Positions 8,601-17,631 of a DNA stretch of 64,000 nt are shown piece by piece (positions within the stretch are counted from its first letter, which is position 1; each line of letters opens with the position of its first letter). The DNA is from an uncultured Lachnospiraceae bacterium (lineage in GTDB: Bacteria > Bacillota > Clostridia > Lachnospirales > Lachnospiraceae), in contig CAKRGM010000008.1 of NCBI GenBank assembly GCA_934330725.1, forward strand, positions 22,498 to 86,497, read 5' to 3'. The position numbers and the translations under genes were made by a program. The notes beneath the pieces are model-generated. The model was not told the DNA's origin, searched no databases, and saw only the letters and a program-made list of their open reading frames with translations.

Positions 8601-9287
8601 AAAGCAATTAAAAAGCACTGGCGTTTATGTTGTGGATTATATGTGCTTATTTATCTTCCATGGTTTTTTATCCTGGAAAGAACTATAACACCAGATACAC
8701 CGGATATACATATTCTTAACAATTCCATAGACTCAATGATTCCATTTTGTGTATACTTTATAATTCCTTACATGTTATGGTTTATATATATAGGAGTTTC
8801 CGTACTTATAATGGGATTTCGTGGAACCGACAGCGAATTTTTAAGATTTGCATTATCACTTATAATAGGAATGTCATTATGCCTTATGATATGTATGATT
8901 TATCCCAATGGACTCACACTTCGTCCTGATATAAATTCACTACCGGATAATATATTTGGAAAACTGACCATGATTATATATGCATCTGACACACCTACAA
9001 ACGTATTTCCAAGCATTCATGTATACAACTCTCTCGCCATTCATATTGCACTTGCCAAATGCTCGTATCTTAAAAAATATAAATGGGCAAAACCTGCTTC
9101 ACTTATATTATGTATTACAATATGTGCATCAACGCTTTTCCTTAAACAGCATTGTGTTGCAGATGTCGCAGGTGCTGCAGTTCTTATGGCAATATTGTAT
9201 ATCTTTATATATGTTATTGACTACAGGAAAGTATTTAAAAAAGATACCCAGTCAGATGAGTCAGAAGAAATAGGTATTACAAATTAA
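8598..9287 (+). CDS. PAP2-superfamily membrane phosphatase/phosphotransferase
   Basis: 229 residues, with about six membrane helices. The PAP2 signature is visible late in the chain: FPSIHVYNS (PSxH motif, near residue 150) and TLFLKQHCVADVAGA (S/T-x5-H-x4-D type, near residue 190). A possible upstream RP motif lies in LTLRPD. The arrangement resembles the PAP2 branch that includes phosphatidic-acid phosphatases and inositol-phosphoceramide or sphingomyelin-synthase-like enzymes; substrate unknown. The ATG at 8598 has GGAG 7 nt upstream. An in-frame start at 8517 lacks a ribosome site. The gene stands alone, and a shared terminator with thiC follows. Confidence 0.8.
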   Translation: MKAIKKHWRLCCGLYVLIYLPWFFILERTITPDTPDIHILNNSIDSMIPFCVYFIIPYMLWFIYIGVSVLIMGFRGTDSEFLRFALSLIIGMSLCLMICMIYPNGLTLRPDINSLPDNIFGKLTMIIYASDTPTNVFPSIHVYNSLAIHIALAKCSYLKKYKWAKPASLILCITICASTLFLKQHCVADVAGAAVLMAILYIFIYVIDYRKVFKKDTQSDESEEIGITN

Positions 9288-9305
9288 TAATAAAAACACC
9301 GGTTA

Positions 9306-9384
9306 ATAAAAAATCACCAGCTGCTATTGCAATGTCATCCTTATATAAATGATATTGCTACTGTGGCTGGTGATTTTTTTAAGA
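9306..9384. terminator. Bidirectional terminator between PAP2-like gene and thiC
   Basis: Arms AAAAATCACCAGC (from 9309) and GCTGGTGATTTTTTT (9366-9380) pair, with a T-run on the plus strand and AAAAAA before the left arm, so both convergent transcripts end here. Confidence 0.85.
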
Positions 9385-9443
9385 TATTATAATGTCAGAG
9401 CAAAAGAAATGTCTGCCAGTGACTTTTTGAATCTGATATCATA

Positions 9444-10760
9444 TTATTCATCAAATATACTTACAATCTCTCCATCAAGTATACGATTCATATTTTTTAC
9501 TGCGCAAAAATTACCGCACATTGAACATGTATCTTCCTTTTCAGGCTTTGCTGACTCTCTGTATCGTCTTGCTTTCTCGGGATCAATAGCCACTTCAAAC
9601 ATACGCTCCCAATCGAGTTTCTTCCTTGCAAGACTCATCTGATAATCCCAGTCAGAGGCTCCTTTTACTCCCTTTGCAATATCAGCTGCATGAGCTGCTA
9701 TCTTTGATGCTATAATTCCTTCTTTAACATCATTGATATCAGGAAGACGTAAATGCTCTGCCGGTGTAACATAACAAAGAAATGATGCACCATATGTTGC
9801 AGCAATAGCTCCTCCTATGGCAGCTGTAATGTGATCATATCCAGGCGCTATGTCTGTGACAAGAGGTCCCAGCACATAAAAAGGTGCTCCCTTACATATT
9901 GTCTGCTGAATTTCCATATTAGCCTTAATCTGGTTAAGTGGCATATGTCCCGGACCTTCAACCATTACCTGTACATTTTTTTCCCATGCTCTTTTTGTAA
10001 GTTCACCCAGTGTAACAAGTTCTTCAATTTGTGAAATATCAGATGCATCTTCAATGCAGCCTGGTCTGCAGGCATCTCCAAGACTCATTGTAACATCATA
10101 TTTTCTGCATATCTCAAGAATATCATCATAATGCTCATAAAACGGATTCTCTTTTCCTGTCATTTCCATCCATGCAAATATAATCGAGCCCCCTCTTGAA
10201 ACAATATTTGTAAGACGCTTTGCAGCCTTGAATCTTTTTGCTGTAGCTTTGTTTATTCCACAATGTATTGTCATAAAATCAACACCATCTTTAGCATGCA
10301 TCTCAACTATATCAAGCCATTCCTGTGTTGTTATCTCTCTTAATGCTTTATGATAATAAACAACTGCATCATATATCGGAACTGTTCCAAGTGTAGCAGG
10401 ACACTTTTGTGTAAGAAGTCTTCTAAACTTTCTTGTATCACCAAACGAACTAAGATCCATTATTGCCTCTGCTCCCATTTCAACTGCGCTGTTAACTTTT
10501 TCAAGTTCCATATTCATATCAACACAGTCTCTTGAAGTTCCAAGATTTACATTAATCTTAGTACGCAGGCTTGAACCTATTCCGTTTGGATTAAGACATT
10601 TGTGTTTTTTATTAGCCGGAATTATCACCTGTCCTTTTGCCATAAGTTCTCGCAGTACATTAACATCCATTTTTTCTTTTTCTGCAACTATTTTCATTTC
10701 TTCAGTAATGATGCCTTTTCTTGCCGCATCCATTTGTGTTGTGTATTCTGTATCTGACAC
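9444..10760 (-). CDS. thiC: Phosphomethylpyrimidine synthase ThiC
   Basis: 438 residues, the length of the shorter bacterial form. This radical-SAM enzyme rearranges aminoimidazole ribotide into HMP phosphate for thiamine synthesis. The C-terminal [4Fe-4S] motif CSMCGNFC (CxxCx4C) is intact near residue 413. The core shows [26 protein letters not shown] and VEGPGHMPL, all typical of ThiC. The start is a GTG with GGAGG 9 nt upstream. The gene stands alone, with no other thi gene nearby. It is preceded by a TPP riboswitch and a long repeat-containing leader, so it should be repressed by thiamine pyrophosphate. Confidence 0.96.
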   Translation of the reverse strand: MSDTEYTTQMDAARKGIITEEMKIVAEKEKMDVNVLRELMAKGQVIIPANKKHKCLNPNGIGSSLRTKINVNLGTSRDCVDMNMELEKVNSAVEMGAEAIMDLSSFGDTRKFRRLLTQKCPATLGTVPIYDAVVYYHKALREITTQEWLDIVEMHAKDGVDFMTIHCGINKATAKRFKAAKRLTNIVSRGGSIIFAWMEMTGKENPFYEHYDDILEICRKYDVTMSLGDACRPGCIEDASDISQIEELVTLGELTKRAWEKNVQVMVEGPGHMPLNQIKANMEIQQTICKGAPFYVLGPLVTDIAPGYDHITAAIGGAIAATYGASFLCYVTPAEHLRLPDINDVKEGIIASKIAAHAADIAKGVKGASDWDYQMSLARKKLDWERMFEVAIDPEKARRYRESAKPEKEDTCSMCGNFCAVKNMNRILDGEIVSIFDE

Positions 10761-10910
10761 TTTTATACACCTCCATAAATTATTTATTATTAACTTGTAT
10801 ATTTTCGGGATTAAATTTCAGAAATGGCAGGCCGGCTTTATATTAATCGAATCAGCTCCGCGGCCTCTTAAATATATATGAATCTTTAGATTTTTAATAT
10901 GTACCGTTAT

Positions 10911-11058
10911 CCTGATATGCATAATCACTTCAGAATACATAATTATTTAATATACATAATCGTTTTGATATGCGCAAATTAATCTGATATGCATAATCAT
11001 TTTGATATGCACAAATTAATCTGATATACATAATTGTTTCAATATGCGTAAACGCTTT
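10911..11058. repeat. Eight imperfect 17-20 bp tandem repeats in thiC leader
   Basis: Successive units of the type TGATATGCATAATCATTT start near 10911, 10931, 10949, 10966, 10985, 11003, 11022 and 11040. Alternate units end in AAATTAATC rather than ATAATCNTTT. The array lies between the TPP aptamer and the thiC start codon, so it is transcribed. Between it and the GTG (10780-10910) I see only a 6-bp GC stem (10829-10834 with 10861-10866). Confidence 0.75.
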
Positions 11059-11094
11059 TAATCCATATATATTTATCCGGTATTTTTGATTACC

Positions 11095-11216
11095 AGAATC
11101 TCCCTACGGTGGCATTATCCACATCAGGTTATGGGTCGGAATTTTTATAATATTATAATTCAACTATGCAATTCCCTCTCAGCACTGCCTTAAAGCAGTA
11201 TATACGCTCCCCAGAA
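11095..11216 (-). promoter_or_regulatory. TPP riboswitch (THI element) upstream of thiC
   Basis: On the minus strand the conserved pieces appear in order: CTGGGGAGC (near 11206-11214), GCTGAGA (near 11176-11182), GACCC, AACCTGAT, and GGATAATGCC with CGTAGGGA (near 11101). The element starts about 7 nt after the predicted transcription start and lies ~335 nt before the thiC start codon, an unusually long distance. Confidence 0.93.
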
Positions 11217-11227
11217 AATATATTTCA

Positions 11228-11256
11228 AGTATAGACTCTAATAAAATCTGTGTCAA
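11228..11256 (-). promoter_or_regulatory. Sigma-A promoter of thiC
   Basis: Minus-strand TTGACA (11251-11256) and TATACT (11228-11233), 17 nt apart, place the transcript start just before the TPP aptamer. Confidence 0.75.
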
Positions 11257-11449
11257 TAAAAAGTCTGCCTTTACTGTATATTTCTCAATAATATGTTACT
11301 GTTCCGGACTGCGTCAGTTTTTTTCTGATGCGGCAGATTAAAATTTGCAAAAGTTCTCAGGCAGGTTTCCGGTCCGGTTATTTGCAGGATGCTGCATCAG
11401 CAGCAGCGTAGAATATAAACGAATCCTCTGTTCAAACTACTTTAACAGC
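11257..11449. other. Intergenic stretch between thiC promoter and MCP terminator
   Basis: No credible gene. It contains a short hairpin around 11306-11336 (GCGTCAG with CTGATGC) and one copy of a 35-nt repeat (11356-11390) also found at 53923-53957. Confidence 0.5.
11356..11390. repeat. 35-nt dispersed repeat, copy 1
   Basis: A 35-nt block with core GTTTCCGGTCCGGTTATT, preceded by CTCAGGCA and followed by an AGGA word. About 30 of 35 positions match 53923-53957, between spoVAB and spoVAC. TTTGCA occurs just before (11344) and inside the 3' part (11381) of this copy. Confidence 0.6.
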
Positions 11450-11510
11450 AAAAACAAAATAATAATAAGCTGCTTCTTACATGCATGCATGATGAAACAG
11501 CTTATTATTA
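11450..11510 (-). terminator. Terminator of the chemotaxis receptor gene
   Basis: Arms AATAATAAGCTG (11461-11472) and CAGCTTATTATT (11498-11509) pair. On the minus strand they are followed by ATTTTGTTTT. Confidence 0.85.
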
Positions 11511-11549
11511 TTTTTATGAAGTTATTAATGGTTGCTTTTTCTTTTTTAA

Positions 11550-13274
11550 TTAATAATTAGTAAATGCATCCGCCTCTGATTTAAGGTCTTCAACTGCCGC
11601 TGCACTGTTACCCATCTCTTCACTGATATCATTCATCTGCTGAACAAAATCTGAAGTGCTTGTTGCAGCATTTGTAATCGCGCGGCTTCCAAGATCAATC
11701 TCATTTGCTATCTTATCTATTGAAGCTACTATATCATCCATGGCTTTCTTTAACTCATCAGCATTACTGTTAAAGTCTGTCATTGTTTCACTTACATAAC
11801 ATGCATCTTCATTGTATTTTTCACCTGCAACAACAAATTTGTCATAATCAGGCAATATTGACTTTTCAACAAAATTTATCATGTTCTTTGAATTATCTGC
11901 AAGTGCGCTTACAGCCTGTGTTACATATTCATTAATAGACTGAATGTTATTAGCTGTATCACGGCTTAAATCTGCCAGTTCCCTGATTTCATCCGCAACA
12001 ACTGCAAATCCCTTTCCAGCCTCTCCAGCTCTTGCTGCCTCGATTGATGCATTAAGTGCTAAAAGATTGGTCTGGCTCGAAATGTTAAGTATCTCTTCTG
12101 TAAGTTCATTTACCTTTTCAACACGCTTACTGTCATCTATCGCTTTCTTTAATGTACTTACAATATTAGATACCATCTTTCCGGCATCCATTTTATTCTG
12201 ATTAGCCTGCTTTGCAAGTTCATCTGCTCTGTCTCTCATCTGATTTGAATATGTATTTATTGAATTAGTCTTATCTGCAATATCCTTAACAGTTTTTCCA
12301 ACAGTTACAGTACTTTCATTAACATACTGCACAGTTGATGATATTTCCTGCATAGATGCTGATAACTGCTGCATTGTAGAAGATATATCCTCTGCATTTG
12401 CATTAGAAGATGAAACATCCTCACTTACATTTGCTACTACTTCATTAAGCTTTGTCGTTCCAACAACAAGCTTCGCCATGATACCCTGAAGCTTCTCTAA
12501 AAATATATTAATACCAGCTGCAAGCCTTCCAATCTCATCATTAGACTTTATATCAAGTCTCATCGTAAGATCGCCATTTCCTTCTTCAATAAGTTTAATC
12601 ATCTGGTCAACCTTCTTACTTGACTTTGCAATTGGTGAAGCAACTTTTAACTGACATATTAATATTGCAATAACTATTATAAGCACAGTAAGTCCAAAAC
12701 ATACGGCAGCAATTATTATCGAAAGATTATAGCTTGCCCGCATTTTTCCCACTGCATTGTCTGCCTGTTCTCTGTCAAATGATATAATATCATGAAGATC
12801 ATCCTCAATTGCATCACTCAGATCCACAAAATCTTTATTTGCCATCTTTAATGCTGACTCAGTGTTACCATTCTTTACATATTTTGTAAGATGGGTACAT
12901 TTTGACTTATATGGTGTATAATGACTTCTCAGGTTATTATACAGCTCTTCTTCATGTGTATCTGGTGTAAGTCTTTGTGAAAAGTCATCCATATCTGACT
13001 CAATATCTTTTTGCACCTGTTCAATCTTAGAATATGTAGAATCCTGCAGTTCCTTCGTATCTGCCACAACATAACTGTATGACAGCTTCATAAGCTTTTG
13101 AATATTTTCAGCAATACGTCCGGCCTGCTCTACATTCTCCAGATATACATTTGCAACAGCTTCCCCTCTGGTATCAATCTGCCTTGCATTATAAATACTG
13201 CTTACACTTGTAATCAATGCAATAATAGCAAGTCCTATTACCGGCATTAATATTTTTGTCTTGATTGATTTCAT
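11550..13274 (-). CDS. Methyl-accepting chemotaxis protein
   Basis: 574 residues. Membrane segments lie at about 7-29 ([17 protein letters not shown]) and 183-210 ([20 protein letters not shown]). They bracket a ~150-residue mostly helical sensor domain of the four-helix-bundle type. A HAMP domain follows (about 210-265), then the coiled-coil signalling domain. The highly conserved hairpin tip is intact ([20 protein letters not shown], then [12 protein letters not shown]), which binds CheW/CheA. The ligand is unknown; the sensor sequence is not diagnostic. Single gene with its own terminator and GGAGG before the ATG. It implies a motile or formerly motile organism, though no flagellar or che genes lie in the window. 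Confidence 0.95.
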   Translation of the reverse strand: MKSIKTKILMPVIGLAIIALITSVSSIYNARQIDTRGEAVANVYLENVEQAGRIAENIQKLMKLSYSYVVADTKELQDSTYSKIEQVQKDIESDMDDFSQRLTPDTHEEELYNNLRSHYTPYKSKCTHLTKYVKNGNTESALKMANKDFVDLSDAIEDDLHDIISFDREQADNAVGKMRASYNLSIIIAAVCFGLTVLIIVIAILICQLKVASPIAKSSKKVDQMIKLIEEGNGDLTMRLDIKSNDEIGRLAAGINIFLEKLQGIMAKLVVGTTKLNEVVANVSEDVSSSNANAEDISSTMQQLSASMQEISSTVQYVNESTVTVGKTVKDIADKTNSINTYSNQMRDRADELAKQANQNKMDAGKMVSNIVSTLKKAIDDSKRVEKVNELTEEILNISSQTNLLALNASIEAARAGEAGKGFAVVADEIRELADLSRDTANNIQSINEYVTQAVSALADNSKNMINFVEKSILPDYDKFVVAGEKYNEDACYVSETMTDFNSNADELKKAMDDIVASIDKIANEIDLGSRAITNAATSTSDFVQQMNDISEEMGNSAAAVEDLKSEADAFTNY

Positions 13275-13447
13275 AGTTTCCCCCTCCTATATACCGTATA
13301 ATGAACAAATTAAATCAATAACTGATTGTATATTCTGCTATTTTATTATTAATGTTCTTGTATACTTATGTATATATATTACAATATTTTGTTCAAACAA
13401 ACAACACTAAAAGTGTTATTTTTATATACTTTTTAATACACAATAAT

Positions 13448-13474
13448 GACTGATACAGTGGCCCCGCATCAGTC
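13448..13474 (-). terminator. Possible nrdD terminator
   Basis: GACTGAT (13448-13454) and ATCAGTC (13468-13474) enclose a GC-rich loop. The minus-strand tail is ATTATTGTG, a weak U-tract. A second small hairpin (AACACT with AGTGTT, 13403-13417) lies 30 nt further on and is followed by GTTTGTTTG. Confidence 0.4.
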
Positions 13475-13512
13475 CTTAATCGTACTATAACACGCTTATA
13501 CATAATATCTTT

Positions 13513-15687
13513 TTACAAATGAAGTACTCTCTCTTTAATCTCCTGAGTACGTCCCTGGTTCCAGAACTGTGTTCCAATATATCCACATGTTCTTCTTGCA
13601 ACGTTCATTTTATCCTGATCCCTGTTGCCACAGTTCGGGCACTCCCATATAAGCTTTCCATCTTCATCTGTTATTATCTGTATCTGTCCGTTATATCCGC
13701 ATACTTGGCAGTAATCACTCTTTGTGTTAAGTTCTGCATACATTATATTCTCATAAATGTACTGCATAACTGATAATACGGCAGGTATATTATTTGCCAT
13801 ATCCGGAACTTCAACATAACTTATAGCTCCACCAGGTGAAAGCTTCTGAAACTGTGACTCAAACTTAAGTTTATCAAACGCACTTATATTCTCTGTTACA
13901 TGTACATGATAGCTGTTTGTGATATAGTTTTTATCCGTAACACCCGAAATCTTTCCAAATCTCTTCTGAAGGCATTTTGCGAACTTATATGTCGTTGATT
14001 CAAGCGGAGTTCCATAAAGACTGAAATCAATATTTGTTTCCTCAGCCCATCTTTTACATGTATCATTAAGATAATTCATTACCTTAAGTGCAAACTCAGT
14101 ACCTCCTGCCTGTGTATGTGATACACCTTTCATATATTTTGTACATTCACACAATCCTGCATATCCTAAAGATATTGTTGAATATCCTCCATAGAGAAGC
14201 TTATCAATAGTTTCACCTTTCTTTAACCTTGCCAGTGCCCCATACTGCCACAGAATAGGTGCAACATCTGAAGGTGTTCCCTTAAGTCTGTAGTGTCTGC
14301 ACATAAGTGCTCTTTTACAAAGTTCAAGCCTTTCATCAAGTATGCTCCAGAACTTATCCATGTCTTTACCTGATGAACATGCAACATCTACAAGATTAAG
14401 TGTTACAACTCCCTGGTTAAACCTTCCGTAAAACTTAGGCTTATTATCATTTTCTTTATCTTTATAAACAGTAAGAAATGACCTGCATCCCATACATGGA
14501 TAACAGTTACCTTCCTTAACCTCTTTCATTACCTTCTCTGATATGTAATCAGGAACCATTCTCTTTGCGGTACATTCTGCTGCAAGCTTTGTAAGTTCCC
14601 AATACTTGGAGCCCTCGCGTATATTATCCTCTTCAAGAACGTAAATAAGCTTCGGAAATGCCGGTGTTATATAAACGCCTTTTTCATTCTTGACTCCCTG
14701 TATACGCTGTTTTAAAACTTCTTCCGTAACAAGTGCAAGATCATCCCTTGTTCTTCCTTCAGGCACCTCATCGATATACATAAATACTGTGACAAACGGA
14801 GCCTGTCCATTGGTCGTCATAAGCGTAATAACCTGATACTGAATCATCTGTACTCCGCGTTTGATCTCATCGCGAACCCTTAATTCTGCCACATCACGGA
14901 TTTTTTCATCAGTATATTCAATTCCTGTTTTATCAAATTCCTCTTTTACCTGCTTTATAAACTTTTCACGGCTCACCTGTACAAAAGGTGCAAGATGGGC
15001 AAGGCTTATACTCTGTCCACCATACTGTGAACTGGCAATCTGTGCAATTGCCTGCGTTGCAATATTACATGCAGTTGAAAAGCTGTGCGGCTTTTCAATC
15101 ATTGTCTCGCTGATAACAGTCCCATTCTGTAACATATCTTCAAGATTAACAAGACAGCAGTTATGCATATGCTGTGCAAAATAATCAGCATCATGAAAAT
15201 GAATAATTCCCTGCTCATGCGCATCTACTATATCCTGCGGAAGAAGAAATCGTCTTGTTATATCCTTGCTCACTTCCCCAGCCATATAATCCCTTTGTAC
15301 ACTGTTTACTGTAGGATTCTTATTGGAATTTTCCTGTTTTACTTCTTCATTATTACATTCAAGAAGACTCAGTATCTGTTCATCTGTTGAATTTGACTTA
15401 CGCACAAGCGCTCTTTTATATCTGTATGTTATATATTTACGTGCTACTGTGAAAGCCCGCAGATTCATGATCTGGTTTTCAACGAGATCCTGTATCTCTT
15501 CAACATTAAGAGACCTGTTCATCTCCTCACATATTTTTTCTACATTCTCGGATATCATATGTATCTGTTCATCTGACAGCCTTTCATTATGTGCAACTTC
15601 CCTGTTTGCTTTGGCCACGGCCGCCATGATTTTTGTAATATCAAAAGCAACTTCCGAACCGCTTCGTTTAATAATCTTCATTCTCAT
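13513..15687 (-). CDS. nrdD: Anaerobic (class III) ribonucleoside-triphosphate reductase
   Basis: 724 residues. It reduces NTPs to dNTPs without oxygen, using a glycyl radical. An N-terminal ATP-cone domain (about 1-95, beginning KIIKRSGSEVAFD) senses dATP. The catalytic domain follows. Near the C-terminus two CxxC pairs (YCQVCGYNG and ECPNCGN) form the structural zinc site, and the radical glycine sits in RRTCGYIGTQ. Two ATGs 6 nt apart (15687 and 15681) are both possible; GGGAG is 9 nt from the second. Two NrdR boxes lie upstream. The activase gene nrdG, usually next to nrdD, is not adjacent and not elsewhere in this window. Confidence 0.96.
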   Translation of the reverse strand: MRMKIIKRSGSEVAFDITKIMAAVAKANREVAHNERLSDEQIHMISENVEKICEEMNRSLNVEEIQDLVENQIMNLRAFTVARKYITYRYKRALVRKSNSTDEQILSLLECNNEEVKQENSNKNPTVNSVQRDYMAGEVSKDITRRFLLPQDIVDAHEQGIIHFHDADYFAQHMHNCCLVNLEDMLQNGTVISETMIEKPHSFSTACNIATQAIAQIASSQYGGQSISLAHLAPFVQVSREKFIKQVKEEFDKTGIEYTDEKIRDVAELRVRDEIKRGVQMIQYQVITLMTTNGQAPFVTVFMYIDEVPEGRTRDDLALVTEEVLKQRIQGVKNEKGVYITPAFPKLIYVLEEDNIREGSKYWELTKLAAECTAKRMVPDYISEKVMKEVKEGNCYPCMGCRSFLTVYKDKENDNKPKFYGRFNQGVVTLNLVDVACSSGKDMDKFWSILDERLELCKRALMCRHYRLKGTPSDVAPILWQYGALARLKKGETIDKLLYGGYSTISLGYAGLCECTKYMKGVSHTQAGGTEFALKVMNYLNDTCKRWAEETNIDFSLYGTPLESTTYKFAKCLQKRFGKISGVTDKNYITNSYHVHVTENISAFDKLKFESQFQKLSPGGAISYVEVPDMANNIPAVLSVMQYIYENIMYAELNTKSDYCQVCGYNGQIQIITDEDGKLIWECPNCGNRDQDKMNVARRTCGYIGTQFWNQGRTQEIKERVLHL

Positions 15688-15766
15688 ACTCTCCCATATA
15701 TAAACTGATTATTTAGTCTCCTGTATCATCACGTAAATACGAAATAAACATTAAGCTCAATAAATA

Positions 15767-15815
15767 ATACAACATATAGTATTACAAGTCAATATGCATA
15801 CCCAACATATAGTTA
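15767..15815 (-). promoter_or_regulatory. Two NrdR boxes upstream of nrdD
   Basis: CAACATATAGT occurs twice, at 15770-15780 and 15803-15813. The 33-bp spacing is about three helical turns, the usual geometry for paired NrdR boxes (consensus acaCwAtATaTwGtgt). They lie ~80-130 nt before nrdD, where they would let the ATP-cone repressor NrdR tune expression to dNTP level. Confidence 0.75.
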
Positions 15816-15918
15816 TAACTAATTTTTGTTACTTTTGCATATATACCCTTTAAAATGTTCCGTAAATAAATATTCCAGCGCTGTTTCACTCAGGAACACC
15901 TGCAGTCACATACGGCTG

Positions 15919-17631
15919 TTATACAGTTCTTGCACTGCTGCATGTCATATATATCACCTGATGCTCTTTAGCCAGTTCCTCAAGCAATCCGGCTGCATGC
16001 TGCATCATTATATCATCAAAATTAACAAACGGATCATCCATTATTATAACTGATTTTTCCCCTTTACATATCAGCTCAATAAATGCCAGACGTTCACAAA
16101 GCCACATAGCATCTTTCATTCCGCTGCTGTAATATCCCATCTGCCTTAAAAAGCCCTGTTCATCAATATTCATTTCATATTCTGCATTAATGCTTATCTG
16201 TTCTGAAAAATCAGAATCAAACACCTTAAAATACTTTCTTATTCCATCCGATATTTTTCTTATATAATCTTTTATATAATCAGTTTTTGCTCTTTTTAAA
16301 TATTCTTTTGTCTTTTTTATTATATCGGCTTTTTCCCTGCAACCAGACAGTTCAGACTTTAATCTTTCTATTCTGTCAGACAGTTCAAACTGCTTTTCAG
16401 TATTATCATCAAGCTGCCTTTTAAGTTCAATTATCTTTTCTCCTGCATTCTTTTTTGCTACTCTTGCCGATATCTCATTATACATTTTTTCTCTGTCAGA
16501 CAAATATTTATATTCTTTTATATATTTTTCTGTCTCCTGTATTTTTTTAAGTTTTATATCAATTCTTTCGACTTCAGCTGCCCTGGCGCCGGAAGTGTTA
16601 TCTGTTTTGCGCTTATTTTTTCTGTATAAACCGATACTTAATACACATGCGGCCGCAAAAAGCACTATTCCTGTAAAAAAGGCTGAATACAAAGGTCTTA
16701 TAAGAACAGCCTGCAGTACAATAATTATAACAAAAGCCATATCCATTATAATTATATTTTTAAATGAAAGCTCGTCTTTATGGGACTCTATATAATTCCT
16801 CTTTCTGATAAGCTCATTCTGCCTCCTGTATAATTCCTCCTCTTCAGGAATCCCTGCGGAAAAATAATCATCAAGCCATTCAAGCCTTTCACGTTCCTTT
16901 TTATCAGGTCCGCATGCCATATTTCCTTCTGCTTTTTTTAAAATCACCTGTTCAGCATCATTTACTGCCTTTTTTAACTTTTCTGACCGTGTCCTGACAT
17001 GCAGCAATTCCGTCTGTAATGTGCTTATTTTACCTTTAAGTTCTGCGATGTACCCTCTGTTTCCTGTTTTCACATAAATCTTATATGCATCATCAAGTTT
17101 CTTAATCGCCTGTTCATAGTCAATAGATATATCATCATCATAAAATGTTTCTTCTTCACTGATATTAGAAATCATACTTTCATTTACTTTTTCAACCTTT
17201 ATTGAAGTCTGTTTTATAAAAAAAGTTGACATGAATGCATTCTTATCTATACCAAATATCACCTCTCCCGGAGTACCGCCAAAATCATTACTTGCATTAC
17301 CCGTTTCAACATCAATAAGCTTATATGTATCATCACTTTCCTTATCAGCAAATGTTCTCTCAAGACGATATATCCGTCCATTCTCTTTGAAGCATATATA
17401 TCCGCCACATGTTTCGCCATTCCATGGCTTATATTTTTTTCTTTCAGCCGTGTCAAGATCCTTCCTGTTACGTGTTGGAATCATCCCATAAAACATCGCA
17501 CATATAAATGCTGCAAATGTACTTTTTCCAAAGCCATTATTCCTGTAAATACAATTAATTCCTTCATCCAGTCTTAAATAAAAATCTTCCAGACAGCCAA
17601 AGTTTTTTATATAACATTCTGTAATAATCAT
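15919..17631 (-). CDS. YhaN-like AAA/SMC-type ATPase (SbcC-like), short form
   Basis: 570 residues. The N-terminal half-ATPase starts MIITECYIKNFGCLEDF and carries the Walker A motif NNGFGKST near residue 35. The C-terminal half has KSVIIMDDPFVNFDD (Walker B). Between them lie charged coiled-coil stretches and a pair of hydrophobic segments (about residues 293-336, MDMAFVIIIVLQAVLI and FFTGIVLFAAACVLSIGL). This is the YhaN layout with membrane segments inside the coiled coil. It is much shorter than Bacillus YhaN, so the coiled-coil arms are reduced. Its ATG overlaps the stop of the phosphoesterase gene (ATGA), the usual YhaO-YhaN pairing. Probably a DNA-processing complex analogous to SbcCD; the role is inferred. 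Confidence 0.82.
   Translation of the reverse strand: MIITECYIKNFGCLEDFYLRLDEGINCIYRNNGFGKSTFAAFICAMFYGMIPTRNRKDLDTAERKKYKPWNGETCGGYICFKENGRIYRLERTFADKESDDTYKLIDVETGNASNDFGGTPGEVIFGIDKNAFMSTFFIKQTSIKVEKVNESMISNISEEETFYDDDISIDYEQAIKKLDDAYKIYVKTGNRGYIAELKGKISTLQTELLHVRTRSEKLKKAVNDAEQVILKKAEGNMACGPDKKERERLEWLDDYFSAGIPEEEELYRRQNELIRKRNYIESHKDELSFKNIIIMDMAFVIIIVLQAVLIRPLYSAFFTGIVLFAAACVLSIGLYRKNKRKTDNTSGARAAEVERIDIKLKKIQETEKYIKEYKYLSDREKMYNEISARVAKKNAGEKIIELKRQLDDNTEKQFELSDRIERLKSELSGCREKADIIKKTKEYLKRAKTDYIKDYIRKISDGIRKYFKVFDSDFSEQISINAEYEMNIDEQGFLRQMGYYSSGMKDAMWLCERLAFIELICKGEKSVIIMDDPFVNFDDIMMQHAAGLLEELAKEHQVIYMTCSSARTV

Noticed and set aside
10829..10866. Terminator for the TPP riboswitch
   Set aside because: Only a 6-bp AGGCCG/CGGCCT stem with a 26-nt loop and no U-run; too weak to call.
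10911..11058. CRISPR array
   Set aside because: Units are 17-20 nt, directly adjacent and AT-rich, with no unique spacers and no cas genes in the window.
11345..11560. Plus-strand frame of 71 codons near the MCP gene
   Set aside because: It runs through the MCP terminator hairpin and a dispersed repeat and has no ribosome site.
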